From NCBI RefSeq assembly GCF_048595595.1, contig NZ_CP184347.1: 64,000 bases of DNA, one strand, 5' to 3'. Positions 46,277 through 55,821 of the stretch are shown here, piece by piece. The notes beneath the pieces are model-generated. The model saw nothing but the letters and a program-made list of their open reading frames with translations, did no database searches and was not told where the DNA came from. Source of the DNA: Bacteroides pyogenes_A (GTDB lineage: Bacteria > Bacteroidota > Bacteroidia > Bacteroidales > Bacteroidaceae). The translations under genes were made by a program, and so were the position numbers. Numbering within the stretch: position 1 is the first letter of the stretch; every line of letters begins with the position of its first letter.

Positions 46277-47941
46277 ATGGAAACTACAAACGGACTTCAT
46301 CAAACATTAAGAGATTCGAGCGCAGCGCGTTGGACTGCTTTGTTGCTATTAGCTTCGGCCATGTTCTGCTCTTATATTTTTATGGACATACTGTCGCCTA
46401 TAAAAGATTTGATGCAGTCGACCCGCGGCTGGGACTCCACGGCATTCGGAACAATGCAGGGAGCTGAAACTTTTCTTAATGTATTTGTCTTCTTCCTTAT
46501 TTTTGCGGGTATTATCCTGGATAAGATGGGAGTTCGTTTTACTGCTATTCTGTCCGGAGCGGTCATGCTTGTAGGGGCAATCATCAATTGGTACGCAGTA
46601 ACGGAAATGTTTATTGGCAGCGGATTGGAAAGATGGTTTACCAATAATCTGAACTATATACCGGGATTCGATGAGCTGGGTATTTCTCCTTTTTATGAAG
46701 GAATGCCCGCTTCGGCTAAGTTTGCGGCTTGCGGCTTTATGATTTTCGGTTGTGGGGTAGAAATGGCAGGCATTACAGCGTCTCGCGGAATCGTAAAGTG
46801 GTTTAAAGGCCGTGAGATGGCTTTGGCTATGGGGTCGGAGATGGCTTTGGCGCGGCTGGGAGTGGCCACCTGTATGATATTCTCTCCCGTATTTGCCAAG
46901 TTAGGCGGAAACATCGATGTTTCCCGGTCGGTGGCTTTTGGAGTCGTGCTGCTGATGATTGCGCTGATCATGTTCATCGTTTATTATTTTATGGATAAGA
47001 AACTGGACATGCAAACGGGCGAGTCGGAAGAAAAAGACGAACCTTTCAAGGTGAGTGATTTGGGAAAGATACTTTCGAGCGGAGGCTTCTGGGTTGTGGC
47101 ATTGCTTTGCGTGCTTTATTATTCGGCTATTTTCCCGTTTCAAAAGTATGCGGTGAACATGTTGCAGTGTAATTTGACTTTTAAAGAAATCGATCCTTCT
47201 TCTTTTTGGGCAACCAATACCGTGACCGTCATTCAGTATTGCATCATGCTGGTGGTAGCGGCCGCTGCGTTTGCCAGCAATTTCTCCAAGCGTAAGGCGA
47301 AGAAATATGGCCTGCTTATCCTGGCTTCCTTGGCTCTGGTGCTTTTCTGCTGGATGGGCTACAAACGCCAAAGCGCGGAAACGGTATTTGCGGTATTCCC
47401 TATTTTAGCTGTCGGCATCACCCCCATATTGGGAAATTATGTAGACCATAAGGGAAAGGCTGCGACCATGCTGGTTATGGGTTCGTTGCTGCTCATTGCC
47501 TGTCATCTGATTTTTGCTTTTGTTCTTCCGGAGCTTAGAGGGAATGTCGTTGGAGGTTTTGTTGTCGCTTATCTTACCATTCTTGTGCTGGGGGCGAGCT
47601 TCTCTTTGGTGCCCGCTTCTTTATGGCCGAGTGTGCCGAAGCTGGTCGATGCGAACATCATCGGCAGCGCTTATGCCCTTATTTTCTGGATTCAAAATAT
47701 CGGGTTATGGCTTTTCCCGTTGCTTATAGGTAAAGTTCTCGATAAAACCAATCCGCAATTGGTGGCTGATTTGCGTGACGGAGTCATTACTGCCGAAGAG
47801 GCGGCTATCTCTTACGATTACACTATACCGTTGGTGATGTTGGCAGGATTGGGAGTCGCCGCTCTTATTTTGGGTTTTGTGCTTAAGGTGGTCGACAGGA
47901 AGAAAGGCTACGGGCTGGAGCTTCCCAATATCAAAGAGTAA
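46277..47941 (+). CDS. Major facilitator superfamily transporter
   Basis: 554 residues with about 12 membrane segments. N-half blocks: SYIFMDILSPIKDLMQSTRGW, GIILDKMGVRFTAILSGAVMLVGAIINW (typical MFS loop 2-3). C-half: TPILGNYVDHKGKAATMLVMGSLLL and SLVPASLWPSVPKLVDANIIGSAYALIFWIQNIGLWLFPLLIG. A soluble insertion of about 45 residues lies between helices 2 and 3. Length and the NIIGSAYA motif are seen in uncharacterised Bacteroidota sugar or anion MFS proteins; no substrate can be named from sequence. Confidence 0.85.
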   Translation: METTNGLHQTLRDSSAARWTALLLLASAMFCSYIFMDILSPIKDLMQSTRGWDSTAFGTMQGAETFLNVFVFFLIFAGIILDKMGVRFTAILSGAVMLVGAIINWYAVTEMFIGSGLERWFTNNLNYIPGFDELGISPFYEGMPASAKFAACGFMIFGCGVEMAGITASRGIVKWFKGREMALAMGSEMALARLGVATCMIFSPVFAKLGGNIDVSRSVAFGVVLLMIALIMFIVYYFMDKKLDMQTGESEEKDEPFKVSDLGKILSSGGFWVVALLCVLYYSAIFPFQKYAVNMLQCNLTFKEIDPSSFWATNTVTVIQYCIMLVVAAAAFASNFSKRKAKKYGLLILASLALVLFCWMGYKRQSAETVFAVFPILAVGITPILGNYVDHKGKAATMLVMGSLLLIACHLIFAFVLPELRGNVVGGFVVAYLTILVLGASFSLVPASLWPSVPKLVDANIIGSAYALIFWIQNIGLWLFPLLIGKVLDKTNPQLVADLRDGVITAEEAAISYDYTIPLVMLAGLGVAALILGFVLKVVDRKKGYGLELPNIKE

Positions 47942-48012
47942 GCAGGCAAAACAAAGATATTTGCTATTGGTTGCAGTTCGGCAAAGCAGGTAAGGTCTAA
48001 ACAGTTTTTTGA

Positions 48013-48366
48013 ATGGCTATGGCTTCTAAAGAGAAAGTGAATCTGTTGCAGGTTATTCCCTGTCGTAGTCCGCGCATCACAACATGTAAGGAAGGAGAGG
48101 AGACCGTTCTCTCCTTTCCTCGTTTTAAGAATGCGTGGATAAATCGTTATTTACTGCCGAAAGGCGTATCGAAAGAAATTCATGTTCGTCTGGAGAAACA
48201 TGGAGCGGCTGTATGGGAACTTATAGACGGAAGACGAACGGCAGGTGAAATTATAGAAAAACTTGCGGCGCACTTCGGCAACGAAGCGGGCTACGAGTCG
48301 CGTATTGCTTCTTTTCTTTTTCAGTTGCGGAAAGACGGCTTTATAAAACTGACCGTCATTGAATGA
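48013..48366 (+). CDS. PqqD family protein
   Basis: 117 residues with no signal peptide. The wHTH-like PqqD fold is seen in VSKEIHVRLEKHGAAVWELIDGRRTAGEIIEKLAAHFG and ASFLFQLRKDGFIKL. PqqD proteins bind precursor peptides for radical SAM enzymes, but here no PQQ genes, peptide or radical SAM maturase (apart from rlmN 7 kb away) is present, so it may be a stand-alone regulator or peptide binder. Its 3' end overlaps the end of the next gene on the other strand by 11 bp. It starts 71 bp after the transporter. Confidence 0.75.
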   Translation: MAMASKEKVNLLQVIPCRSPRITTCKEGEETVLSFPRFKNAWINRYLLPKGVSKEIHVRLEKHGAAVWELIDGRRTAGEIIEKLAAHFGNEAGYESRIASFLFQLRKDGFIKLTVIE

Positions 48367-48637
48367 AAAGCTTCCATAGAATAAAGAACAGGGCTACCGT
48401 GATACCGAATATAATGAGGGTTCCCCATGTGAAGTAGCGCGCGTCTTTTTCTTTTTTTATTTTCGTCTCTTTAATGATGTTTTCCATTTCTTCGGGCGTA
48501 GTATCCGGCATGGAAAGAGAATTCCCCATCTGCATCTTCTTCAATTGCTGATTTCTCCGTTCGCGGTTTAAGCGAGAAGCTTCTCTTCCTTGACGGAGCC
48601 GATTGATCATATCAAGCATGTGTCCTTCGCCGCCCAT
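48356..48637 (-). CDS. Small single-span membrane protein
   Basis: 93 residues. The N-terminal 60 are charged and helical (NRLRQGREASRLNRERRNQQLKKMQ), and the C-terminus holds one hydrophobic segment (FTWGTLIIFGITVALFFILWKLF). It would be tail-anchored with a basic cytoplasmic part. I do not recognise it. The short gap of 20 bp to the DUF4831 gene on the same strand suggests cotranscription. Confidence 0.7.
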   Translation of the reverse strand: MGGEGHMLDMINRLRQGREASRLNRERRNQQLKKMQMGNSLSMPDTTPEEMENIIKETKIKKEKDARYFTWGTLIIFGITVALFFILWKLFIQ

Positions 48638-48657
48638 GTCTTTTTCGTTTTAAGTTT

Positions 48658-49722
48658 TTATCTGTTGTCTTCCCGATCTATTTTCAACAACCCTCCGGTA
48701 GAAGTGTCGAAATAGACTTTGATGGTAGAGTTCTTGTTGAACAATACCGGAGCCAGATATTCCACAATCCCGAATTGAGTGACGGGTATTTCTCCTTCGT
48801 AGAGTTTCTTCCTGCCGTCTGTCAGTGTCACCAAAGCTTGTCCCGGCACGTTGTAAGCTATCCCCTCGAGCTTTTTCTTTTTCTTTTCGTCTTCTTCCGG
48901 GATGTTTATTTTCTTCAGGTCTTTCAGACTGATGTAGTAAGGCTCGCCTGCGAGGTCGTTAACGGCTACTATACCCAATTTTCTGGAGAAACGGAAAGCT
49001 ATTTCTTTGTCGAATTCTTTGTCAGGCGTCAGGCGGATCGTGAAAGTTCTGACCTCTTCATCGCGTGTGCCGGAGAACATTTCCGTCATCGCCTCTTCCT
49101 GCTTGTTCAGGTTGTCGAGCATAATTTTCAGCTGGGCGCCGTCTTGCGGCATATTGTCGGCCTGCCCGCGGAGAAGTGCGTTTCTGCTTTCGCGGATGTT
49201 GTATATTTCTTTGGCTACCAGTTCCGCCATTTTCGCGGTGGAGTTGGTCATAAGAATTTCTTCGGTGAGGAAATCGCGCGGATTCGTCTTTCGGCGTGTT
49301 GCCGCAACAAGCGGTTCCATCCTCTTTTCTTTTTCTCCGCCATAGGGTACATTGATCGATTCCACAATTCCGTCTTCCGTAAGCGTGAGCAGGGGAGCCA
49401 CTGTCTTGTCTTTCATCTTGACGAAGTAAGTCGCTTCGCTATCGGGGATTCCCGCCGATCTGACCTTTATCCCGCTCAGCTCCCAGTATTCTTCGGCAAC
49501 GACGGGAACGTCGGACATACGTAAGTAGCGGTCGGCATATTTGCCGAACTCTCCGGGCGTATAGCTGATTTTCTTCGCTTTTATTTCAATTTCGATTTCA
49601 GTTTTCGGCAGCATGTATACCACGCCGTAATCTTTTCCGCGAGTCACTCCTGTGAGAACTTCCGTTTGCGCATGGGCGGAAGTTGCCATCAGCAGACCTG
49701 TCGCTATAATTAACTTTTTCAT
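48658..49722 (-). CDS. DUF4831 family secreted protein
   Basis: About 354 residues from ATG 49722, which gives a clean signal peptide (MKKLIIATGLLMATSAHAQ); an upstream ATG at 49773 would add 17 residues. Blocks such as RGKDYGVVYMLPKTEIEIEIKAKKISYTPGEFGKYADRYLR, ATRRKTNPRDFLTEEILMTNSTAKMAELVAKEIYNIRESRNALLRGQ and GGLLKIDRED match DUF4831, a Bacteroidota family. The first strands resemble a porin-associated or adhesin beta domain. Function unknown; it is likely periplasmic or outer-membrane-associated. Confidence 0.82.
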   Translation of the reverse strand: MKKLIIATGLLMATSAHAQTEVLTGVTRGKDYGVVYMLPKTEIEIEIKAKKISYTPGEFGKYADRYLRMSDVPVVAEEYWELSGIKVRSAGIPDSEATYFVKMKDKTVAPLLTLTEDGIVESINVPYGGEKEKRMEPLVAATRRKTNPRDFLTEEILMTNSTAKMAELVAKEIYNIRESRNALLRGQADNMPQDGAQLKIMLDNLNKQEEAMTEMFSGTRDEEVRTFTIRLTPDKEFDKEIAFRFSRKLGIVAVNDLAGEPYYISLKDLKKINIPEEDEKKKKKLEGIAYNVPGQALVTLTDGRKKLYEGEIPVTQFGIVEYLAPVLFNKNSTIKVYFDTSTGGLLKIDREDNR

Positions 49723-49881
49723 ATTCGGTTCTTTTTCTTGGTTTAAAAAAACAAAGTTAATGAAGTTCCGCATAAACCGCTAAGTTCTTAACGTTTATTC
49801 GCTTACGGTTTTTCTTTTATTTGCCTGTCAATTGCCGGCGGTGTATAAGATAGGTCGTGACAAAGAGGCTGACTTTTTCTT

Positions 49882-51393
49882 TTATTCGCCTATCAATTGC
49901 CAGGCCTTTGGCAGATTGGAAACGATATCGCTTGCGATCAGTCCCGTCATTCCTTTCTTCTTTTGCGCGAGGTTTCCCGCCAGTCCGTGTATGTATGTTC
50001 CTATTTTGCACGCTTCTTCCGCCGTATATCCTTGTGCGGTCAAGGCTAAAACAATTCCGGTCAGCACATCTCCGCTACCGCCTGTCGCCATGCCCGGATT
50101 TCCCGTCGGGTTGAAGTAGCACTTTCCTTCGGGAGTGATGATGGCAGAGTAAGCCCCTTTTAAAATGATGTGTACGTCGGCAGTCTGCGCCAGTTCGCGA
50201 GCTTTGGCCAGACGCTCGTAAGAATCCTGACATTTGCCTGCGAGACGCTCCAGCTCTTTGGGGTGAGGCGTGAGGATACAGCCTTTGGGCAAATGAGTCA
50301 GCTCATGCCGATGATTGGCGATGATGTTGAGCGCGTCGGCATCCAGCACCATCGGAGTCTGACACTGTGTCAACAATTGGAGCAACGCCATCTCCGTCTC
50401 CGCGCTTCGCCCCAATCCGGGCCCGATGCCGACGGCCTGGTAGTCGTCCGTGTCGGTGGGCGAGGCGAAGCATGTCTCACTTCCGTCTGCTTCCACCATT
50501 GCTTCGGGAACAGCTGTCTGGAGGATGTCGTTGTTGCATGCCGGAGCGTGTACCGTAAGCAGTCCCACACCCGAGCGGAGACAAGCGCGAGCCGCCAAAA
50601 CCGAAGCGCCGGCCATTCCTTTCGAGCCGGCGATTAAGAGAGCGTGCCCGAAGTTTCCTTTGTGGGCAAACCGGTTCCTTGGTTTCATCAGGTAGCGGAT
50701 GTCTTCCGTTTCCAGTATTTCGTAATCTGTCTCGATTTCTTCGATGCCTTCCTTGCTCAACCCGATGTCCAATATTTCCCATTCGCCGATAAACTCCGCG
50801 TTTTCGGGAAACAGGAAAGCCAGTTTGGGAAATTGCAGGCTGAAAGTGACATCGGCGCGAATAATATTGGTTTTGACGTTGAACGTGTTCTCTTCTCCCA
50901 TCAGACCCGAAGGAATGTCGATCGACGCCACCGTTGCCGGTGAGGCGTTGATGTATTTCACAACCGCCGCGAATCCGCCGCTCAACGGCTTGTTCAGTCC
51001 CGAACCGAACAGACCGTCGATTACCAGATGTTCGGCAGTCAGTGTCGGGGGTGCGAACTGTGTGCTGATTTCATGAAAATCCACCTCCTCCATCATCTCC
51101 ACCAATTCCTTGTTCGTTTGGCAGTCCGGCGAAAGTTTTCCTTTGATGTTGAAAAGGAAAACCTCTGTTTTATATCCTTTCTCCGCCATCATCCGGGCCA
51201 CAGCCAGCGCGTCTCCTCCATTGTTGCCCGGTCCGGCAAAAAATGTTACCGGCGTTTCCGTGCCCCATCTTTCGGTTATTTCTTTGGTAAGGGCCTGCGC
51301 AGCCCGCTCCATCAGGTCGATAGATGCAATCGGTTCATGTTCAATGGTATATGCGTCCAGCTTTTTTATACTGCCGGTAGGGAATATTTTCAT
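49882..51393 (-). CDS. nnr: Bifunctional NAD(P)H-hydrate repair enzyme (epimerase/dehydratase)
   Basis: 503 residues, combining both repair steps for damaged NADH/NADPH. The N-terminal YjeF_N epimerase domain (about 1-210) has MERAAQALTKEI, GPGNNGGDALAVARMM and VIDGLFGSGLNKPLSGGF. The C-terminal ADP-dependent dehydratase (about 225-500) has HKGNFGHALLIAGSKGMAGA, VLDADALNII, ILTPHPKELERLAG and the catalytic NPGMATGGSGDVLTGI. The two-domain fusion is normal in bacteria. The gene stands alone. Confidence 0.95.
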   Translation of the reverse strand: MKIFPTGSIKKLDAYTIEHEPIASIDLMERAAQALTKEITERWGTETPVTFFAGPGNNGGDALAVARMMAEKGYKTEVFLFNIKGKLSPDCQTNKELVEMMEEVDFHEISTQFAPPTLTAEHLVIDGLFGSGLNKPLSGGFAAVVKYINASPATVASIDIPSGLMGEENTFNVKTNIIRADVTFSLQFPKLAFLFPENAEFIGEWEILDIGLSKEGIEEIETDYEILETEDIRYLMKPRNRFAHKGNFGHALLIAGSKGMAGASVLAARACLRSGVGLLTVHAPACNNDILQTAVPEAMVEADGSETCFASPTDTDDYQAVGIGPGLGRSAETEMALLQLLTQCQTPMVLDADALNIIANHRHELTHLPKGCILTPHPKELERLAGKCQDSYERLAKARELAQTADVHIILKGAYSAIITPEGKCYFNPTGNPGMATGGSGDVLTGIVLALTAQGYTAEEACKIGTYIHGLAGNLAQKKKGMTGLIASDIVSNLPKAWQLIGE

Positions 51394-52002
51394 TGTAATG
51401 TATTTTGGGGTTTATCGAGAGACAAATTTACGGAAAAACTCCGAGAATCGGCTGAAATCGGCTGTTATTTCCTGTTTCCGTTGCGGTACGGACATTTCCT
51501 TCCATCGGCACGCCGTTTGTCGACTTCATATTCCAGGCTTCCTTTGTTCCGGATCTTGCTTATGTAGATTGAGGTAGAGGTATGTTCTTTAAGGGAAACC
51601 TCCGTATTGAATGAAGAGAGGGCAATTGCTTGATTTAATTTTCAATTTTGGCAGACATGCAGGATGCTGGTTCATCTCTTCCGGCACAGTTGATAGCGGG
51701 TGTGGCTTTCTTGTCTTTGTTTCTGGTTTGAGAGGCTTTTGGGGGGTATTTTACTCGGATTCTCAGTTCGAAAGCGGGAAGTTGGGGCTCTTCATCTTGT
51801 GCAAATCTGTGGCTGCTTTTCCGGAGACGAAGCATGGGGCATGCTTTGGCTTTGGTTCCTCTGTTGCCTGTGGTTCTTTATCCGACGTTTGAAAGCAACA
51901 AGGCTGAGGCATTGAAAGCGGTGCATTTCCACTGGAGAGGTAAAGAGAAAGGGACTGTCCGTATGCCGGGCAATCCCTTCGTCTCATTCTAAAAAGATAG
52001 AA
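51394..52002. other. Intergenic region between nnr and rpmE2
   Basis: 609 bp. Short plus-strand frames such as 51611-51892 show no family features and look accidental. TTTGAAAGC and TTGAAAGCG occur at about 51888-51920, reminiscent of the repeat arrays, but no regular period is visible. Confidence 0.45.
51950..51978 (-). terminator. rpmE2 terminator
   Basis: On the minus strand AGGGATTGCCC and GGACAGTCCCT form an 11-position stem with one mismatch and one wobble pair and a 7-nt loop, followed by TTCTCTTT. It is 25 bp past the rpmE2 stop. Confidence 0.55.
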
Positions 52003-52257
52003 TTATTTCTTTTTACGATTACCGTAGCGGTTCATGAACTTGTCGACACGGCCGGCAGTGTCTACCAGCGTAGATTTACCTGTATAGAACGGGTGTGACG
52101 TGTTCGAGATTTCAATCTTCAGCAACGGATATGTTTCACCTTCGAATTCGATGGTCTCTTTAGTTGCTACAGTTGATTTCGACAAAAACATATCGCCGTT
52201 TGACATATCTTTGAACACTACCGGACGGTATGATTCTGGATGAAGACCTTTTTTCAT
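52003..52257 (-). CDS. rpmE2: 50S ribosomal protein L31 type B
   Basis: 84 residues. The type B form (KKGLHPESYRPVVFKDMSNGDMFLS, KIEISNTSHPFYTGKSTLVDTAGRVDKFMNRYG). It lacks the zinc-binding cysteines of the primary L31 and contains no cysteine at all, so it is the zinc-independent version that can replace the other on the ribosome when zinc is scarce. Here it seems to be the ordinary Bacteroides L31. The 299 bp to fba are divergent promoter space. Confidence 0.95.
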   Translation of the reverse strand: MKKGLHPESYRPVVFKDMSNGDMFLSKSTVATKETIEFEGETYPLLKIEISNTSHPFYTGKSTLVDTAGRVDKFMNRYGNRKKK

Positions 52258-52510
52258 TTCAGTATCTGCTTTTAAAAATTATATATTCTGTTACTATTTT
52301 GGTAAGAAATAGTGTAATGGTCATTTTTCAGTGCGCAAAGATAATGCATTTCAACGAAATAGCAAAGAAAAAGAATCAAAAAGAAAAGTTTGCCACGCAG
52401 AGGTGGCAATAACCCGCGGAAATATCTTTTAATATATTGAAATAGGATTAAATTATTATTATCAATGAGATATTTCCACGTTCTCTTTTTTCTATTAAAA
52501 GGATTATTCC

Positions 52511-52518
52511 TACCTTTG
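52511..52518 (+). promoter_or_regulatory. Bacteroides-type -7 box for fba
   Basis: TACCTTTG fits TAnnTTTG and lies 38 bp before the fba ATG. The -33 region is only T-rich. Confidence 0.55.
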
Positions 52519-52556
52519 CGTAGAATTTTATTCACTAACAATAAACTTTAAACAAA

Positions 52557-53561
52557 ATGATTAATTACAAAGATTTAGGCCTGGTAAATACCAGAGAGAT
52601 GTTTGCAAAGGCTATCAAAGGCGGATATGCTATCCCTGCTTTCAACTTCAACAACATGGAGCAGTTGCAAGCCATCATCAAGGCTGCAGTCGAGACTAAA
52701 TCTCCGGTGATTTTGCAAGTTTCGAAAGGAGCCCGTCAATATGCCAACCAGACTTTGCTGCGTTATATGGCAGAAGGCGCTGTGCAATACGCAAAGGAAC
52801 TGGGATGCGAAAAGCCGGAAATCGTTCTTCACCTCGATCACGGAGACTCTTTCGAAACCTGCAAATCTTGTATCGATATGGGATTCTCTTCGGTTATGAT
52901 CGATGGTTCTCACCTTCCTTACGATGAAAACGTTGCGTTGACCAAGAAAGTGGTTGAATACGCTCATCAGTTCGATGTAACTGTAGAGGGCGAGTTGGGT
53001 GTATTGGCCGGTGTGGAAGATGATGTTTGCGCAGAACACCATACATATACCGAGCCGGATGAAGTGGTTGATTTCGTTACGAAGACTGGTTGCGACAGCT
53101 TGGCTATTTCTATCGGAACTTCTCACGGAGCTTACAAATTTACTCCCGAACAATGTCATGTAGACCCGGCAACAGGTCGCATGGTTCCTCCTCCTTTGGC
53201 ATTCGACGTGTTGGACGGCGTGATGAAGGAGCTTCCCGGATTCCCCATTGTTCTGCACGGTTCTTCTTCCGTTCCTCAGGAAGAGGTGGAAACGATCAAC
53301 AAATTCGGTGGAGCGTTGAAGGCTGCCATCGGTATTCCCGAAGAGTGGTTGCGCAAAGCCGCTAAATCTGCGGTTTGCAAAATCAATATCGACTCCGACT
53401 CACGTCTGGCTATGACGGCTGCTATTCGTCGTGTGTTTGCTGAGAAACCGGCCGAATTCGATCCCCGCAAGTATTTGGGACCGGCTCGCGACAGCATGGA
53501 GAAACTGTACAAGCACAAGATCATCAATGTGTTGGGCTCGGACAATAAGTTGGCTGAATAA
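52557..53561 (+). CDS. fba: Class II fructose-1,6-bisphosphate aldolase
   Basis: 334 residues of the zinc-dependent class II aldolase, which splits fructose 1,6-bisphosphate into two triose phosphates. Zinc and catalytic blocks: VLHLDHGDSFETCKSCID (about 80-98, first zinc His), GELGVLAGVEDD, AEHHTYTEPDEVVDFV, SIGTSHGAYKF (zinc His), and LHGSSSVPQEEV (third zinc His), then INIDSDSRLAMTAAIRR. The gene has its own promoter and terminator, as expected for a glycolytic housekeeping gene. Confidence 0.97.
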   Translation: MINYKDLGLVNTREMFAKAIKGGYAIPAFNFNNMEQLQAIIKAAVETKSPVILQVSKGARQYANQTLLRYMAEGAVQYAKELGCEKPEIVLHLDHGDSFETCKSCIDMGFSSVMIDGSHLPYDENVALTKKVVEYAHQFDVTVEGELGVLAGVEDDVCAEHHTYTEPDEVVDFVTKTGCDSLAISIGTSHGAYKFTPEQCHVDPATGRMVPPPLAFDVLDGVMKELPGFPIVLHGSSSVPQEEVETINKFGGALKAAIGIPEEWLRKAAKSAVCKINIDSDSRLAMTAAIRRVFAEKPAEFDPRKYLGPARDSMEKLYKHKIINVLGSDNKLAE

Positions 53562-53590
53562 TAAATATACTTTTAATATATGATTGGATG

Positions 53591-53630
53591 AAGGCTGTGG
53601 CTGTCGATGGCGGTTACAGCCTTTTCTTAT
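53591..53630 (+). terminator. fba terminator
   Basis: AAGGCTGT (53591-53598) pairs with ACAGCCTT (53616-53623), with a T-rich tail TTCTTAT. It begins 30 bp after the fba stop. Confidence 0.75.
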
Positions 53631-53725
53631 TGTAGCGGGGCTCTTCGATGAGTTGTGGAATGCAGTGGTGGGGGAGGACAAAAGCCGCTGTTGCAGGAGA
53701 GTGGTTTCGTTTCGTTCGAATAAAT

Positions 53726-53880
53726 GTTCTGCTTGTTTCAATCGGTGGCAGTATTCTGTTCAGGTAAAAGTTCTGCTTGTCTCAACCACCGGCAGTATTG
53801 TGCTCAGCTAAGGGCTTTGCGTGCTTCAACCGGCAGCAGTACGGTGCTCAGATAAAAGTTCTGTTTATTTTAATCAGAGG
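53726..53880. repeat. Second 44-bp tandem repeat block, 3.5 diverged copies
   Basis: Units begin at 53726, 53770, 53814 and (partial) 53858, exactly 44 bp apart. They share the opening GTTCTGCTTG or a variant, a CTTCAAC/TTTCAATC block, GGCAGTA, and a GCTCAG.TAAAA end. The preceding 44 bp (from 53682) are a weaker possible copy. The period equals the half-unit of the 2.4-3.1 kb array, and in reverse complement the CCGATTGAAA block resembles CCGTTTGAAA there. It lies downstream of the fba terminator and before the IS remnants. Confidence 0.8.
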
Positions 53881-53976
53881 TTTCGTTCCCTTTAAATTAT
53901 TATTGTCCGCTAAACCATAATTATCTACTCCCAACTCGTTAGCTATTAACGTATTTCTATGGAGATGTGCAACTTG

Positions 53977-54397
53977 TTATGCTGGGAATTTAATTGTATT
54001 AACAAATTTTGTATTTTTATTGACGGTTGCAAATATTCTCCCTATTAGTTTGAATTTTACATTATTCAGTACTAATAGAGAGTGCTTTCCTTCCTTTTTC
54101 TTTCTTTGATAGTAACCTTTTAGTTCCTTGTCAGTTCTTATTGCATTAATGGCGGTAAGGTGGAGCATTGCCTTTATTTTCTTATCAGCCAAGGGATTCA
54201 CTCTGGCTTTTCCTTTGACAGTTGTTCCCGAAGTGTATTCAAAAAGGTGCGACTTCTGCATATCATGCAAACTTTCTGGAATTGCTGAACGATGTAAATC
54301 CCTTTGTAGCAATGATGACATACACTGCAATGGTTTTACCGATACCTAGAATACTCATAAGAAGTTCCTGCTGTCTGTTAAGAAGTTGTTTTGAATT
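53977..54397 (-). pseudogene. IS110-family transposase, decayed C-terminal remnant
   Basis: Minus-strand translation gives LLMSILGIGKTIAVYVIIATKGFTSF, an in-frame TGA where a cysteine codon is expected in RKFA(C)YA, then VAPF, a one-base T insertion, and EYTSGTTVKGKARVNPLADKKIKAMLHLTAINAIRTDKELKGYYQRK to the end. These are the helix-hairpin-helix and C-terminal (Transposase_20) blocks of IS110 transposases. The N-terminal DEDD catalytic half is missing: the sequence stops at the end of the neighbouring IS5-type element. It cannot encode an active enzyme. Confidence 0.8.
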
Positions 54398-54424
54398 TAT
54401 ATAGTCGTTCCTTATAAATTCAAA

Positions 54425-55821
54425 TTATGCTGAAAATTTCATTTTATCTTGGCGGAAAAACCATTGGAAACTAAAATATAAAAAATTTTCTTTTAGTCTT
54501 TCCATCATTTTCTTCAAGTTCCAGGCAGTTGCAGCCAGATAAGCGTTGATTTGTATGCCTTTTTCAGATCACAGGTAATTCTGTTCCATACGGAGGTCCT
54601 TTTAAGATGTCCGAACATAGGTTCAATTGCCGCTCTGGCTCTGCATTTGTTTCGTTTCTGCCGTTTTTGACAAGGGGTGTCTTTGGCTTTGGGTTTACCG
54701 GGAGTGATGATGCTTACACCCCTTATTTGTTTGCGCCCCCTTTCCGCCTCGATCATAAATCAACTCTTGGGGTAATTTCAACCGACCGGCTTCCATCTGT
54801 GCAAGTAGTGGTTCTATTGTATCGCCCCGTCGTAAGGGTTTCCCAAAAATGCTTTTATAGCCGTGATAATTTTTCGCCCTTTTCTACCCGTGATTATCAT
54901 CCCCACTTTATTGCCGAACTCATATTGCTTGTGCGCCTTTCCCTTAGCAATACAGCGGGTAAAGGGTTTATGCAGACTGTAGATTTTGTCCTTGTCGTTT
55001 TTCTGTTGATTCACTGCACGCTTGCAGATTGAAAGGGTCTGTTCGTATTGCTTTTTTTGTGCCTCTGTCATTTTACGTTCAAGTTCCCGAAGTTGGATAT
55101 TGGCTATCGTTTTCAAGCGACGTTTGGCCTTGCTGGTACGTTTCTTACGTTTGGGATGCTTACCGTTGTATGTGTCCCGAACCAACCGTTTGCTCTCACG
55201 TATATAGCTCCGATGCTGCTTGATCCCTTCCTTATCGACAATGGCATTGCACTTGTCGATGACCTTTTTGCAAAGCTTGGCATCGGTAGGAAAGGTGGTG
55301 TTATTTTCTTGAACAGTGGTGTCTGAAAGGACAAAACCGGTTTGTCCCGGCAACTTTTTACCGTGTGAAGCTGTACGCTGTAAGCGAATATTTTCCCTAT
55401 CCCTTCTTCTCCCACACGGTTACGGAAATGGACAAAGTTACTCGGGTCAAAAGGAAACTCATGTTCGAAAAACTCACATCCACAAAAGTACTGGAAATAA
55501 ACATTCCGAACCCAATACTCGAGAATGTGCTCATCTCCAAGATTGTACAGGTGCTTCAAAAGCTCTGCTGCAATGAGGCCTTTCGCACGTTCTCCTCACT
55601 CCAAGATTGTACAGGTGCTTCAAAAGCAGGCAGCCGGCCATCAAACGGATGGGAATGCTTGGTGCACCCCGTTGTGAATTCAAAGGAGTAAATTCTTCCT
55701 CAAAATATGATCAATCGATCTTGTCTGCCAAAAGAACGAGTTCATGCCCCATATCGATGAAGTCTTTCAGCATCGGGCGAAACAGATCGCGTTGTCCTTT
55801 TTCCGATAATTTCCCTAACAT
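54425..55821 (-). pseudogene. Transposase pseudogene of the IS5/IS1182-type element
   Basis: Conceptual reading from ATG 55821: MLGKLSEKGQRDLFRPMLKDFID, LVLLADKID followed by TGA for tryptophan, then EEFTPL, QRGAPSIPIRLMAG, HLYNLGDEHILEYWVRNVYFQYFCGCEFFEHEFPFDPSNFVHFR; after a frame change SDTTVQENNTTFPTDAKLCKKVIDKC, the DDE-type first aspartate region, and RSYIRESKRLVRDTYNG; then MIGHLKR-like FGHLKRTSVWNRI and, after another shift, LAATAWNLKKMMERLKENF. So there is at least one stop, two or more frameshifts and a partial duplication. Family assignment is by these blocks. Confidence 0.82.
55535..55627. repeat. 29-bp direct repeat inside the transposase pseudogene
   Basis: The 29-bp segment starting CTCCAAGATTGTACAGG occurs at 55535-55563 and again at 55599-55627, 64 bp apart. 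It looks like a partial tandem duplication of the region encoding LLKHLYNLG and is one of the lesions that inactivate the gene. Confidence 0.9.

Noticed and set aside
51611..51892. 93-codon plus-strand hypothetical gene
   Set aside because: Cysteine- and glycine-rich accidental frame in an intergenic region, overlapped by other open frames on both strands.
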